A DNA stretch of 64,000 nucleotides, from NCBI GenBank assembly GCA_023548195.1, contig JAJHZJ010000220.1, forward strand, positions 2,363,279-2,427,278, read 5' to 3'. The position numbers were made by a program, and so were the translations under genes. Each line of letters opens with the position of its first letter. The stretch's first letter is position 1. Below, piece by piece: positions 34,316-46,500 of the stretch. This DNA comes from Bettongia penicillata ogilbyi. Its lineage: Eukaryota; Chordata; Mammalia; Diprotodontia; Potoroidae. Under the pieces are notes generated by a model, which saw only the letters and a program-made list of their open reading frames with translations, had not been told where the DNA came from and ran no database searches.

Positions 34316-37300
34316 TGTCATTAAGCACCGTATATGCAATCAGGGATGAGTTGAATAGGAAGGAAAGGAGAAAGAAGAGAAGATAAAGAAACTTCCCTTA
34401 TTGCAGTTGGAAACAAATGTTACTTTGACAACCAAGAATGTGAGACACCTAGATCAACTTCTTCTAGGTGTGGAATTATTGGCCCAGTTAGTTGACTTGT
34501 TATATTTCCAGACATTCTGTACAATGAATATTTGTGTAAAAATATTTATGGACTAGAAGGAAATCAACTCAAGTTGAATAATCATCACAGTTTAATTTAT
34601 ATTCCCTTTTGCCCTTTCTGCAAAATCAATTTTAATTTTGTCCTGGTGAGCAGATTGTGTCAGTGTTTTGAAGCTTAGAACATATTCTCATTGATGGTGA
34701 TTGTTAAACAGACAAAAATATGATGGAAGAGAAAATTTAGAGCATATGAGTTATGTTTATTTTAGTAGAGAAAAATATGGCATTCTGGATTATTAGCACT
34801 TGCTTGGTAATTGAAATTTTACCTGTGACTGCTGGATTTTAATTATTCATGATCCTTTAAGATGTGTTAGATTGTCCCAATCTGTCATAAATCATTGTTT
34901 TGCACTATACTCTGGTAGTTCATGTACAAATAAATGATTAAGATTATTTATCATTAAGAAATGATAAACGATTAAATGATTCTAATGTCTTATTGTTTGC
35001 ATGAATAAAATTATTTGCACTACACTTTGTAAATGAATTTTTAGTTCTTAACAACTTTGATTCAGTTTTATGTTACCCACAGATCCAAAACAAAAACCTC
35101 CATCAGAGTAGTTCCTTGAATTATCAAATTTTGGTGGTCCAGAATAATGATTTTTTCCTGCTGAGGAAAATAACCTGTAAAAATAACTATTTATAAAATA
35201 AATACAGTTAAAAATAACTGTAAAAATACCTGTAAAATATAACCTCCACTGATGGCAGATTGCCTTGGGGTAAAGAGAAGTCAAAAATATTTCTCTGTGA
35301 TGTGGTCATGGGATCAATATGTCAGAGGCAAGATTAGAACCATCTCTCCATAACTCTGTCAGACTTTCTTCTTATAGCCGTTCAAAGAAATGCTAACACA
35401 GTAGTAATGGTATTCCTGTTATCGATTCAGAATGAAATTCAACAAACATTTTTTAAGCATTAGAGCAGACTGTATACGTTTCATGAAGATTATAGTTTCC
35501 TGAATTGACTATCCCAATACAGATAACGAAATGCCATCAAGTTTACCTCCTTTCCAGCTACCCGTACTCTTGTACTCTTTCCTTTAACAAAAAAAAAAAA
35601 CAATATGTCAAGCTGAATCACTAAGAATAAGTTTTATAGTCTTTCATTTTAAGCAAAACTATTTTTTTTTTTTTGTGGTGTGAACCTAGGTTAAGAATTG
35701 AAGAAATGAGCATTCACTAGACACTTGAAAATGTCTAATATAAATGTTCTGGTTCTGCCCTTAGATAGAATTACTTGTGTTTTGGTTAAGAAAAAGTACC
35801 TGAGTTGCTTATTTAAAAAGACAGGGGAAAAACAAACCTTATCCTCTCAAGATTGGATATTGTTTAGAGCTTAAAGACCCAATTTATCTTAGATAATAAA
35901 TGCAGTCAACACTAAACAAATGTCCTCCCTAGATTGACAATTTTGCCCTATTTTCTTCTTGTTGCTTTAATTATGGTTTATAGATGTTAACTTTATTTAT
36001 ATTTCTGTGTGAATTGGTTTGAAAATTTTCCAGATAAAAGGAAATCATAAGAGGATAAATGAATGTCATTTTGATGAGTTGAAGAAAAGCTACCTTTTCA
36101 TAAAATGTAAAATGCTTTGTGTTTTCATCAAAAACATTTGCTTAAAAAAAAAAACTGAAGGCAAAATCAGAGGCCTAAAACAGAAAGAATTATATTTTCA
36201 GTCTTACTGCACCATATAAATTATAGAGCATCAGCAGTTCTCTCATGCTACCTTGACATGACTTTCCTCTTTTTCCCTTCAATGCTTTATTCTACTTCAG
36301 AGAACAAGTTCTAAAAGCCTGTTCTCAGACACAGTTTTTATTAATCCTTGAAATGGTAATTTTAGGCACGAGATTCAACTTTGGAAAAAAAAAATCATCT
36401 CATATAAAACCTTTAGGCCAAATCTTGTATTGAATTACACATGTACCTCTCCCACTGATTTTACCGGTTAGGCAGAAGTATATTATCTCTTGGTTGAACA
36501 CCAAATTTCTCTATGTATTTTCATTTCAAAACCTTTATGTCATTATCAAAGATATAATATTTTATCCCATTGTTTCTAATTATGATATGAATTTTAAGAT
36601 AACAATAGATTTTATTAATTATATGTATAACTTCACATATTAATTTTGATATGACAAACAGTAATTATGAATTCATTACTGTAATTGGTACCCATAACAA
36701 ATTGTGAAAATTAAGGAATATATCTCTTACCTCCAGGTGTGAAGAATTTTTTTTTTTTTTTTAAAGGAGAGGATATCTGCACTCAGATGCAAATGCTATA
36801 AACTTACAAGTCTAATTTATGTGTTTTACTACACTCAGATCAGGGAAATATACAATCAATATGGGGATTTTTTTTTTTAACAGTCAATCTGGTAAAGATC
36901 AAAATGTCATTAAATTGTAAGTTGTGTTTTGAATGAAGGATCAGGAGTGAGAGGAGGCCAAAAAGTGTTACCAGTATGGTGAATTATATACTGATAGTGC
37001 AGAAGTGAAAAATGGGAGAATTCAGAAGGGTAAACAGATGAACTCTTCTGTTTTGACACTGTATGTACTTTCCTTGGTGCAAACTGAAATATCACTAAAA
37101 CAATATAACACAATTGTGATTGTCTTCATTAATTCTAATTGATTTGTTCAGTTCCATCTGCAGGCACTGAAAGATGTGATTGCTAAGAGAAGTTTTGATC
37201 TTTAAAAGGAAGTTTCATTACAGTAAAAATATTTCAGGTTTGGAGTGGGGTGAATGTAACAAGGAAAAACAGTGGTATCCATATATCAACCTGTATAACA

Positions 37301-37442
37301 ATTTAGGCCAATAAGCTTGTCATTGGTACCTGACAAAATTCTAAAACTTTTTATTTCAATTTATCGCTAGGGAAGATATGGAAAAGGAATGGTGATAACA
37401 GAGCCAGCATCACTTGATAAAGAACCATCCATATGAGACTAA
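34316..37442. other. No recognised gene; AT-rich, possible conserved block at 34,690-35,030
   Basis: About 3.1 kb without a nameable repeat, apart from poly-A and poly-T tracts and a MIR-like bit near 35,320-35,390. The part 34,780-35,030 is dense in taattg, taattattcatgatcc, tcataaatcattg and aaatgattaagattatttatcattaagaaatgataaac, a makeup like developmental enhancers. No coding frame. Confidence 0.3.
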
Positions 37443-37445
37443 GCT

Positions 37446-37509
37446 TTCCTTCCTTCCTTCCTTCCTTCCTTCCTTCCTTCCTTCCTTCCTTCCTTCCTTC
37501 CTTCCTTCC
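37446..37509 (+). repeat. (TTCC)n microsatellite
   Basis: Sixteen uninterrupted copies of a TTCC tetramer. The minus-strand ORF with tandem KEGR residues is only its translation. Confidence 0.95.
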
Positions 37510-37839
37510 CTCTATCTTTCCTTCTTTCCTTTCACTTTGAGTTTTTCCATCTTTCTTTCTCTCATTGATTTGATAATAAAATGGATTAGAATTGACTAGA
37601 TGTTTACCTAAATTTAAAAGTATCTGATAGTTTTTTGCTATCACAGTAGAAAAGATGGAGAGCTGTGGGGTAGAACAAAATATAATTAGGTGGGAAAAGA
37701 TTGAATGCCTAGCCACAAAGAATATTCCATAGCAGGTTCCATGTCAGCTTTTGATGACAGCTCCATTGGAATTCCTAAAGGATCTTTGATTTTCCCCATG
37801 CTTTTAGCATTGTCATCAATGAGATAAAGCCATAAATAT

Positions 37840-38455
37840 CATGTTGATTGAATTTGTATGTGACACACAATTAGCATCAACAGTTAGTAAACTTTTTGAA
37901 AGGATCTAAAGTGATCATAATTGTAGAATGTTTGATTTCATCAAACAGTGATATTTTATTAGAGATAAATATAAAGTCACATACTTGGATTTAAAAAATT
38001 ACATTGATGAATCCTATATGGAACGAGTCCAACTTAACAGTACTTCTACTGAAAGAAAAAGATATTGATTGTACAGCTGAAAAAGCTATTACATACTTAT
38101 AGGTCAGAGGGTATTTATAGTATTGTGTTTAGGTCTAAGTATTACATTTTAAACAAGCTGAATGTCATCTAGAGGAAAGCAAGCAGGATGGTGAAAAATC
38201 TTGAAATTGATGTCTTGTGAGGAATGGTTGAAGGAATTTGTTACTTAACATGGGGAATAGCGAAGGTGAAAATGCTGATTCTTTACTGTATTTAAAGGGT
38301 TATTACCCAAAGACAGAAAAAATTAACTTGTTTTGTTTGACCTCAAAGGGTAGGACTAAGAGTAATGAGTGGAGATTGAAGAGAAGCAAATTTGGGTGTG
38401 GTATAGAAGAGAAGCCTTCTAACAATTAGATAAAATCAAATTTGAAACAGACTTT
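37840..38455 (+). mobile_element. CR1/L3 LINE, ORF2 3' part
   Basis: In order: tttgtatgtgacacacaattagc (the 'FADDTKL' region), aataaagtcacatacttgg ('KCKVLHLG'), gtgtttaggtctaagtattacattttaa ('CVQFW'), ctagaggaaagcaagcaggatggtgaaaaatcttgaaattgatgtcttgtgaggaatggttgaaggaatttg ('RRATRMVKGLE..SYEERLKELG'), tatttaaagggttattaccc ('YLKGCY'), gggtaggactaagagtaatg ('RTRGNG'). This is the chicken-repeat-1 clade pattern on the plus strand. The frame is broken many times. Confidence 0.8.
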
Positions 38456-38469
38456 AAAAATCTGTGATT

Positions 38470-41029
38470 CCTTAACATATTAGTGACCCAAAAGATTCGG
38501 AGTAGGGCTGTGTAGGGTTCATGACAGAATTTTAACTAGAGAGAGACAGCTAGGGTTTTCCAAGGCTGCTGATAGTGTTTATTTGGAAGAATAAAAACAA
38601 GCTTAGTATCTTGGAACTAGGAAGTTACTAGATGGCTTACTCTTGCCACATTCACATGTAAGACTTAAACTATAAGGCCATTACAGGTGAGTTTAACCCT
38701 TTTCAAACTCCCCATCTTTGGTGGGCTGGCTAAACTAGTCAGTGGTTCATAGTTTGCAAGGAAAGAGAGATAGCTGGGATTCTGATCACAACTGTTTATT
38801 AGCCTTGAAGGGGCAGTACAGGGGTGGAAATAGCTGGGTAGTCTGATCCATTGGTGCATTGGGGTACATATGAACACTGAGACCAGCAGTAATCAAAGAG
38901 AGAGGGCAGATTGAATGAAGTTGTAGGTCCACAAAGGGCAGAAAAAGCCATCACTCCCACCAATGAACAAGGAGTCTTTTTCTCATGTCCCGAAAGTGTC
39001 AGACTGTCTTTTGGTGAGGAACAAAGAAGTCCTGTCAATGCATTGACTTTTTACTCTCTTGCAGGGTTTATTGGGCAAGTGGGTGGTTTGGAGGTCCAGC
39101 TAATGGGTTTTTCAAATGATACCTAGATTTCAGTTGCTTCTGGTACAAACACTGTAATGCTTAATTTCTGGCTGATCAAGGAACACTCATCGCTAAGGGT
39201 GGTGACCAAAACTGTTAGTCTAAGATAGACCTGCACAACTTATAACTTCTTTAGGCTGCAGATAGGTTAACCTAGAGACAGTGATGCTAGTTCATTGCCA
39301 TATGTCATATGACAAACAGAAGCATTGCAGAGGCAAGCTTACATTTTTCTCGGACTGCTCGAAGGCCCTATGTTGTGCAGCCTTGGTCTAAGACTTGATC
39401 TGTGCCCACTTGGGCCCACCCTTGCCCCATTGTTGTCTCCCTAGAAATGTTTTAGTTATCTCCTCTAAGGGTCCTGACACCACTCGCCATGTGTGCACCT
39501 ACAGTTCAACTTTTCATAGACATAAATCTTGCTGCTTAATTTTTCTGGTAGTGGAGTTTAAAAAACTACCAACACTACCATGTTGCTATAAAAGAGGGAG
39601 GAAAATTGTAATGGAAATTTCTATTGCAGATGGAGACTGGAGTAGAGACCAGGATGATGTGATACTGAGTGGTGATTTGCTGCTGGTGTTAAATATGGGA
39701 TTAGAATTGAAAACAGAGACTAAAAAATATATTTAAGACAGAAATTTGCTGTCAGTGAAGTCCAGCTCTCAGAGTTTAAAGTTTGGTGCTCAGAAACTTA
39801 TGACAGGTTGAGGTAAACCTGGAATATAAATGTAATTTGTTGATCTCAAAGGCTGTACTGATGCCTTGGAATTTTAAACCTAGACATGAGCCATCTGGCC
39901 CTGATTTCCAAATAAATTAAAAACAACATTTGCTTCTATGGTATTACAGACTGTACTATAGTTATTTGCATGCATTCCTGTCTTTAGTAACTTCCATCAA
40001 ATTTTTGTGGTGCCAGACACCACGCATGGTTCTAAGATGCCTTCCTGGTCTCCAAGACCTGATTTTGGTGGGGTGTCTATATTGAGAGAGTTTCATCACT
40101 TCTGGGTTATGTTAATAGTAGTCCACAAGCAGGTAATATTTTTTAGTCCATGACCTTCCCATTCATTCTATAATGATGATAACTCCTGAATCTAACAGGA
40201 GACACAGACTTTCTTTAATAAAAATTTCTATCCATTTATCAGCAAATGAAGACCAAGGTTTGAATTATGTGACTTCTGTAGGGTCAATTGGGAATATCAC
40301 ATATTCATACTAGAAGGGATCTATAGTCTATATGAAACTAGTCTGAACATAAAGTAAGGGTCCTCTTATTCAATCTGTCAGGTGTTTTGATGTTCCCTTA
40401 TGGTCAGACAATCTCAAATACTGTTTGCAAAAATTCTCCTGAAATTTTGGAAGTATTTTTATACTTCATGTGGCCTCTTTGCCTGTAAAACATTTTGTAA
40501 GTTGGGCTGTGCTGCCTTTATTCCTCTCAAATATATACCTACTTATGTGTCATAGGGGTAGGAAAGAACTGAAAATGGAAACTATATTCTGACCGGAAAG
40601 AAGTATATGATATGGAGGAATGAGCCAAGCTATTATAGCAGAACTCCATTGTGAACAGAGGCCAATCTTGCTAATGAAAGGCGTTTCTACAGGTAATAAT
40701 GGCAATTAAGAGATAAACCTTAATTTGGAGGGCAGTGACCAAGACACACTTAACAAGTTACCAAAATTGGTTACCTTAAACCACTTAGAGGTAAGATGAA
40801 AAACCAAGTAAGTAGAACATTTTATTGTGTTGTCTTGAGTATTGTGGAAGTCCAGGGGGTGGAGCAAACCACATTACCTATATTCATCACTAGCACCAAT
40901 ATGAATTCTTAGTTCCATGAGTGTGGGAATCCAAGTCTACTATGACTCTTCCTCAGGTGAACTGATGGTTTAGGAGTGAAAGAAACAATATTTTATATTT
41001 TCCACACTAGGTGCTTTCTTCAAGGTGTA
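38470..41029. other. Unclassified block, possibly LTR-element derived
   Basis: Less AT-rich than its surroundings. It holds several tttatt strings in gene-end-like settings (38,795 actgtttattagcc; 39,064 gcagggtttattggg), which would be AATAAA signals on the minus strand. It also has a 113-codon plus-strand ORF (39,395-39,736) with no recognised domain. No paired LTRs, primer site or polymerase motif found. I report the anomaly, not a classification. Confidence 0.3.
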
Positions 41030-41204
41030 CATGATGTGGTTTAAAGTTGCTAGGAACCCTGAGATTGATAGGGTACAAGGCAGAGTTGCTTGGGATGAAT
41101 TCACACACTCAAGCCTTCTTTCAGTCAAAAGACAAAGTTTATTGTGATGCCAAATTAGCAGGCAAAGGGTCCAAGTGTCTTGGGAATAGGCATCAGTGAT
41201 CTGT
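41030..41204 (-). repeat. LTR-like R/U5 fragment, minus strand
   Basis: Shares gaattca and caagccttctttcag with 5050-5080. Here it is followed by aaagtttattgtgatgcc, which on the minus strand gives a CAATAAA signal and downstream sequence. It abuts the minisatellite. Confidence 0.45.
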
Positions 41205-41219
41205 AGATGGGAAATTACA

Positions 41220-41371
41220 TGGACACTTAACTGAGGGGGAGGCTTCTGAGAGTTCTGGAAGAAATAGTTGTAGTCCTGCTCCTTTCCTTTTCTGTGCTGC
41301 AGCTGCAGCTATAAGTATGCTCAGGCTTCAGAAGAGGGTTACCTCTAGTGGATGTGGAAAGAAGAAGGTAT
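41220..41371 (+). repeat. 152-bp duplication, source copy
   Basis: Identical base for base to 43,419-43,570. This copy is in its natural setting: it runs from minisatellite sequence across the target-site duplication into the RPL19 5'UTR and first codons, and neighbours on both sides continue those elements. Confidence 0.95.
41259..41277 (+). repeat. Left target-site duplication of the RPL19 retrocopy
   Basis: aagaaatagttgtagtcct, matched after the poly(A) tail at 41,921-41,939 by aagaaataattgtaatcct (17 of 19). It lies in the minisatellite, which dates the retrocopy as younger than the array. Confidence 0.85.
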
Positions 41372-41920
41372 GGCTTGACTCCAATGAGACCAATGAAATC
41401 TCCAACACAGATCAAACATGGACTTATCATCCAGAATCCTGGTACTGTGCAAGCTAAGGGAAAATACTCTGGCTCAATGGAAGGGCAGGCACATGGGTAC
41501 TGGTAGGAGAAAGGGTACTGCCAATGCTCATATGCCTGAGAAAGTGACTTGGATGAGAAGAATGAGGATTCTGTGCTGTCTGCTCCAAAGATATCATGAA
41601 TTCAAAATGATTGATCACCACATCTACGAAAGCCTTGAAGATGAAGGGAAATGTGTTTAAGAATAAGCAAATCCTCATGGAAGACATTTATAAACTGAAG
41701 GAAGACAAGACCTGGAAGAAGCTCTTGGCTTACCAGGCTGAAATTTACTTGTCCAAGACTAAACTCACACGAAAGCGTCAAGAAGAGCATCTACAGTCTA
41801 AGAAAGAGATCAAGACTTGGTCCAACGAGGAGGAGACCAAGAAATGATCCTCCCTATCTCTTTTGTACAGAGAACTCTTCTATTTGATTTATACAATAAA
41901 ACTTTATAGACTATCAAAAA
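41278..41920 (+). pseudogene. RPL19: Processed pseudogene of ribosomal protein L19
   Basis: RPL19 is a component of the large ribosomal subunit; this copy is dead. From 41,278 it has the pyrimidine-rich 5'UTR, then the coding region without introns. The start ATG is ATA (41,311); the next codons give SMLRLQKR and a CGKKKV match. Small deletions between about 41,395 and 41,460 break the frame. Then one frame gives [44 protein letters not shown] residues to about 41,640, and a second gives [28 protein letters not shown] and a C-terminal EEETKK with TGA at 41,845. AATAAA at 41,895, a short A tail, and flanking 19-bp duplications show L1-type retroposition. Confidence 0.95.
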
Positions 41921-41939
41921 AAGAAATAATTGTAATCCT
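41921..41939 (+). repeat. Right target-site duplication of the RPL19 retrocopy
   Basis: aagaaataattgtaatcct directly after the A tail; two G/A differences from the left copy at 41,259-41,277. Minisatellite sequence continues from it. Confidence 0.85.
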
Positions 41940-43410
41940 AATGGTTTTGGTCTAAACGTTGGTGATCGCCCAAGAAGTTACATGATCCTGAGAGGTCTGA
42001 AAGAAATAATAATAATCTTAAGAATTCTATGCTAAATGCAGGTGATTAATCAAGCAGTTTTACAGTCTTGAGCTAAATGACAGTTGTTCTAAGTCACTAT
42101 CTAAATGACAGTGACAGAAATGGTTTAGGAAGATTCATGGCACAAAGAGGTCTGAGTGATGTCTGGAATTTGCTTGGTCCTGAATTCCTGAGTTCTAAGC
42201 AAAATATTAACAGTACTAAGAGTTATGAGATAAATGTGACTCAGTGAAAATTTCATAGTGATTAAGAGTTCCAAACTAAGTGGCAATTGCATTAAGAATT
42301 CTGAACTAAATGGTGGGACCATCTAGGAAGTTATATTGTGCTAAGAGTTCTCAGTTAAATGACACAAGTTTCAAGGGTTTTAATTAAATGTGCTGACTAA
42401 CTATGGGAAAGAATTATTTTGAAAATTCTGAGTTGTATACCAATAGTTCTAAGAGTTCTGAGCTTAATGGTGATATATACTTGAGAGAGTGAATGGTTCT
42501 GAGGTAATTGTGGTGACCAGTAGGAAACTGATGGTAATGAGAAATTTGAGATAAATGGCAAAAGTCCTAAGAGATCAGAGCTAAATAGAGGTTACTAATG
42601 AGGACACTGCACGATTCTGAGAGTTCTGAGTTAAATGACAGTAGTCTTAGGACTTCTGAACTAAATTGTACTTACTTGAGTAGGAGGATCATGACATTTC
42701 AAGTTCATGACTAAATAGCTACAATACATTAAAAAACAGAAAGAAGAAAACCAAATTACCAATAGCAAAAATGAAAGGAGTGTACTCACCTCCAATGAGG
42801 AGGAAATTAAAACAAGAATTAGAAATTACTTTGCCCAACTTTATGCACATAAATTCGACAATCTAAATGAGATGGATGATTATTTAAAAAGATATAAATT
42901 GCTCAGATTAACAGAAAAGGAAATTGAATTCTTAAATAGTCCTATCTCAGAAAAGGAGATTGAATAAACCATCAATGAACTCCCCAGGAAAAAATCTCCA
43001 GGACCAGGTGGATTTACAAGTGAATTCTATCAAACATTAAAGAACAGTTATTTCCAATAATATATAAATTATTTGGGAAAATTGGGGAAGAAGGAGTACT
43101 TCCACATTCTTTTTATGATACAAATATGGTTTTGATACATAAACCAGGAAGAGCCAAAACAGAGAAAGAAAATTATGGACCAATTTCTCTAATGAATATA
43201 GAAGCAAACATTTTAAATAAGATTTTAGGAAAAGGAATACAGCAATTTAATAAGAGAATTATACATTATGATCAAGTAGAATTCCTAAAAGGAAGGTAAG
43301 ACTGGTTCAATATTAGGAAAACTATTAGCATTATTGACCATATCAGCAACAAAACTGACAGAAACCACATGATTACCTCAAAAGATGCAGAAAAAGCTTT
43401 TGACAAAATA

Positions 43411-43432
43411 CACTTAACTGGACACTTAACTG
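43411..43432 (+). repeat. Filler repeat at the left junction of the inserted 152-bp copy
   Basis: cacttaactg at 43,411-43,420 recurs at 43,423-43,432 with two bases between. The first copy is not in the source locus, where acat precedes ggacacttaactg. Such short templated filler is typical of DNA end joining or template switching. Confidence 0.75.
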
Positions 43433-43570
43433 AGGGGGAGGCTTCTGAGAGTTCTGGAAGAAATAGTTGTAGTCCTGCTCCTTTCCTTTTCTGTGCTGCA
43501 GCTGCAGCTATAAGTATGCTCAGGCTTCAGAAGAGGGTTACCTCTAGTGGATGTGGAAAGAAGAAGGTAT
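43419..43570 (+). repeat. 152-bp duplication, inserted copy inside L1 ORF2
   Basis: Identical to 41,220-41,371. It sits between ORF2 codons for AFDKI and KTLESIG, replacing about seven bases of L1 (compare minus-strand L1 copies near 54,020 and 61,210). It brings minisatellite, the left RPL19 target duplication, RPL19 5'UTR and first codons into the L1. The reading frame happens to pass from RPL19 (MLRLQKR, CGKKKV) into L1, giving a 114-codon chimeric ORF with no expected function. Confidence 0.95.
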
Positions 43571-46500
43571 TCCTATTAAAAACATTGGAGAGCATAGGAA
43601 TAAATGAAACATTCCATAAAATGATAAGCAGTATCTATGTAAAACCTTCAGCAAGCATAATATGCAATGGAGATAAGCTAGATGAATTTCCCATAAGCTC
43701 AGGGGTGAAATAAGAATATCTGTTATCACCACTATTATTCAATATGGTGCCAGAATTGTTAGATGTAGTAATAAGAAAAGAAAAAGAAATACAAGGAAAT
43801 TAGAATAGACAAAAATGTTCTCACTCTTTGCAAATGATATGATGATACACTTAGAGAATCTCAGAGATTCAAGTAAAAAACTTCTTGAAATAATAAACAA
43901 CTTTGGCAAATTTAGAGGTTACAAAATAAACCCACACAAATCTTCTGTATTTCTATATATTACTAACAAAACCCAACAGCAAGAGATAGAAAGAGAAATT
44001 CCATTTAAAGCTAGGGTAGACACTGTAAAATGTTTGGGAGTCCACCTGCCAAAACAGATCCAGGGACTATATGAACACAGTTACAAGATACTTTTCACAC
44101 AAATAAAGTCAGATCTAAGTAAGTGGAAAAACATCACTTCTCATGTGTAGGCTAATCCAATATAATAAAAATGACAATTCTACCTAAATTAATTTACTTA
44201 TTTAGTATCATACCAATCAAACTATCTGATAATTATTTTCTAGAGCTGGAAAAAATAATACCAAAATGCATCTAGAAGAACAAACGATCCAGAATATCAA
44301 GGGAACTAATGAAAAGAAATGCTAGGCAAAGTGGCCTAGCTCTAGCAGATCTCAAATTGTATTATAAAGCAGCAATTATCAAAACCATTTGGTACTGGCT
44401 AAGAAATAGAAGGGTTGACCAGTGGAATATGCTAGGTACTCAAGACACAGTACTCAATGAATATAGCAATCTACTGTTTGATAAACCCAAGGACTCAAGC
44501 TTCTGGGATAAGAACTCATTTTGACAAAACTTGCTGGGAAAACTGGATAACAGTGTGAGAGAAAGTAGACATAGACCAATGCCTGACATCATACACAAGA
44601 ATAAAGTCCAAATTGGTACATGATCTAGGTATAAAGATTGATACTACAAACAAATTAGTGGAACAAGGAATAGTCTATCAGATTTATGGAGAAAGGAAGA
44701 ATTTTTGACTAAAGAAGAGATAGAAAGCATTATGAAATGCAATATGGATAATTTTGATTACATTAAACTAAAAATATTTTGCACAAACAAATCCAATGCA
44801 ACCAAGATTAGGAAGGAAGCAGAAAACTGGGAAAGAATTTTTCCAAGTAGGGTCTGTGATGAAGGCCTCATTTCTAAAACACAGAGAGAACTGTATCAAA
44901 TGTACAAGAATGCAAGTCATTCCTCAATTGATAAATAATCAAAAGATATGAACAGGAAGTTTTCAGTGGAAGAAATTAAAAAAATAAAATAGTCATATGA
45001 AAAAATGCTCTAAATCACTATTGATTAGAGAGGTGCAAATCACAACAAGTCTGAGATACTACATCATAACTATCAGATTGACTAACATGACAAAACAGGA
45101 AGATGATGAATGTTGGAGAAGATGTGGGAGAGTTGGAACACTAATTCATTGTTGGTGGAGATGTGAGCTGATCCAACTATCCTGGAGAACAATTTGGAGC
45201 TATGCCCAAAGGGCTACAAAAATATACATGCCCTTTGACCCAGTAATACTGCTTCTCGGACTGCATCCCCAAGAGATCACAAAAATGAGAAAGGATTCCA
45301 TATGTACAAAAATATTTATAGCAGCCCTCTTTGTGGTGGCCAAAAACTGGAAATCAAGGGAATGCCCATTAGATGGGGAATGATTGAATAAATTATGGTA
45401 TATGAATGTAATGGAATACTATTGTGCTATAAGAAATGATGAACAGGAAGACTTCAGAGATCCATGGAAAGACTTATATGATCTGATGCTGAGTGAAGGG
45501 AGCAGAACCAGGAGAACTTTGTACACAGCAATAAACACAGTGTGCAAGGATTTTTTCTAGTAGACTTAGAACCTCATAGTAATGCAAGGACTTAAATAAT
45601 TTCCAGTGGTCTTCTAAGTTAAAATGCCTTCTAAATCCAGAGAAAGAACTATTGATTTCAGTTGCAGAATGTAGCAGATCATTTTCTTTTGTATTGCATT
45701 TTGGTTTATTACATGGTTTCTCTCATTCATTTTAATTCTTCTATGAAACATGACTATGGTGAAAATGTGTTTAATAGGAATGTATGTGTAGAACCTATAT
45801 GAAATTGCCCTCTGGGGAAGGAAAGGGAGAGGTTGGGGGAAGTAGGGGGAAGGAGGGAAAAAGATCTAAGTTATATGATAGAGATTGTAGAACACTGAAA
45901 ATAAAAAATATTTACAGTAAAATAATAATAAGACTTCTTAGCTAAATAAAATAATTAACCAAGAGTTTGTATGATGCTAAGCATTCTGGACCAAATGTCA
46001 GTGATTCAGTTGAAAGTTTATGATTTTGAGCTATTAACAGTTAGTCTTCAGAATACTCAGGAAGATATATGGTTCCGAGTTTTGGGGGTAAACAGCAACA
46101 TGAAGAGTTCTGTTCTTAATGGTGGTGAATAGCCAGGTGATGTCATGATTCTGAGCTTTAAGGTTAACCAGTGGTGACCACTCAGAAGGTAGTATAATCT
46201 CTAGAGTTCCAAATTAAATGGTGGTAGTCTCAAAAGTTCTGAACTATGTGATGTGATAACCTCTTAAGACACTTCTTGGTGCTAAGAGTTCTGAATTAAA
46301 TGCCAATAATCCTAGGAGTTTTGAGCAGAATGGCAAAAGTTCTAGAAGAGTTTTGAGACAAATATTAGTGACCATTTACTAAGTTTCATATTCCTGAGAG
46401 TTTTGAGCTGAATGGACAGAGTCCTCAGATTTCTGAGCTAAATGATGGTGGTAATAGAGGAGTGGTAAAAGATCAGTAGGCTGCATGGTCCTGAGAGTTC

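Larger units (their letters stand above)
42723..45923 (+). mobile_element. L1, 5'-truncated: ORF2 (reverse transcriptase to C-terminus) and 3'UTR, inactive
   Basis: Begins inside ORF2. Translation by pieces gives [19 protein letters not shown], then [40 protein letters not shown], then after an insert KTLESIGINETF, PSASIICNGDKL, FANDMMIHLE (the catalytic YADDMM-like site reads FANDMM), KINPHKSS, LGVHLPKQIQGLYEHSYKIL and a Cys-containing end ECWRRCGRVGTLIHCWWRC. Stops and frameshifts, for example TAA at 42,965, make it dead. The 3'UTR (45,400-45,900) ends in an AATAAAAAATA tail. It interrupts the minisatellite; a clear target-site duplication was not found. Confidence 0.95.

Noticed and set aside
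37351..37716. 121-codon minus-strand ORF with tandem KEGR residues
   Set aside because: It is the translation of the TTCC microsatellite.
39395..39736. 113-codon plus-strand ORF
   Set aside because: No domain recognised and lies in a block that may be LTR-derived; kept only as part of that unclassified region.
43369..43713. 114-codon ORF fusing L1 reverse transcriptase with RPL19 N-terminal residues
   Set aside because: Result of the 152-bp insertion; frame agreement on both sides is plausible by chance and there is no sign of expression or selection.
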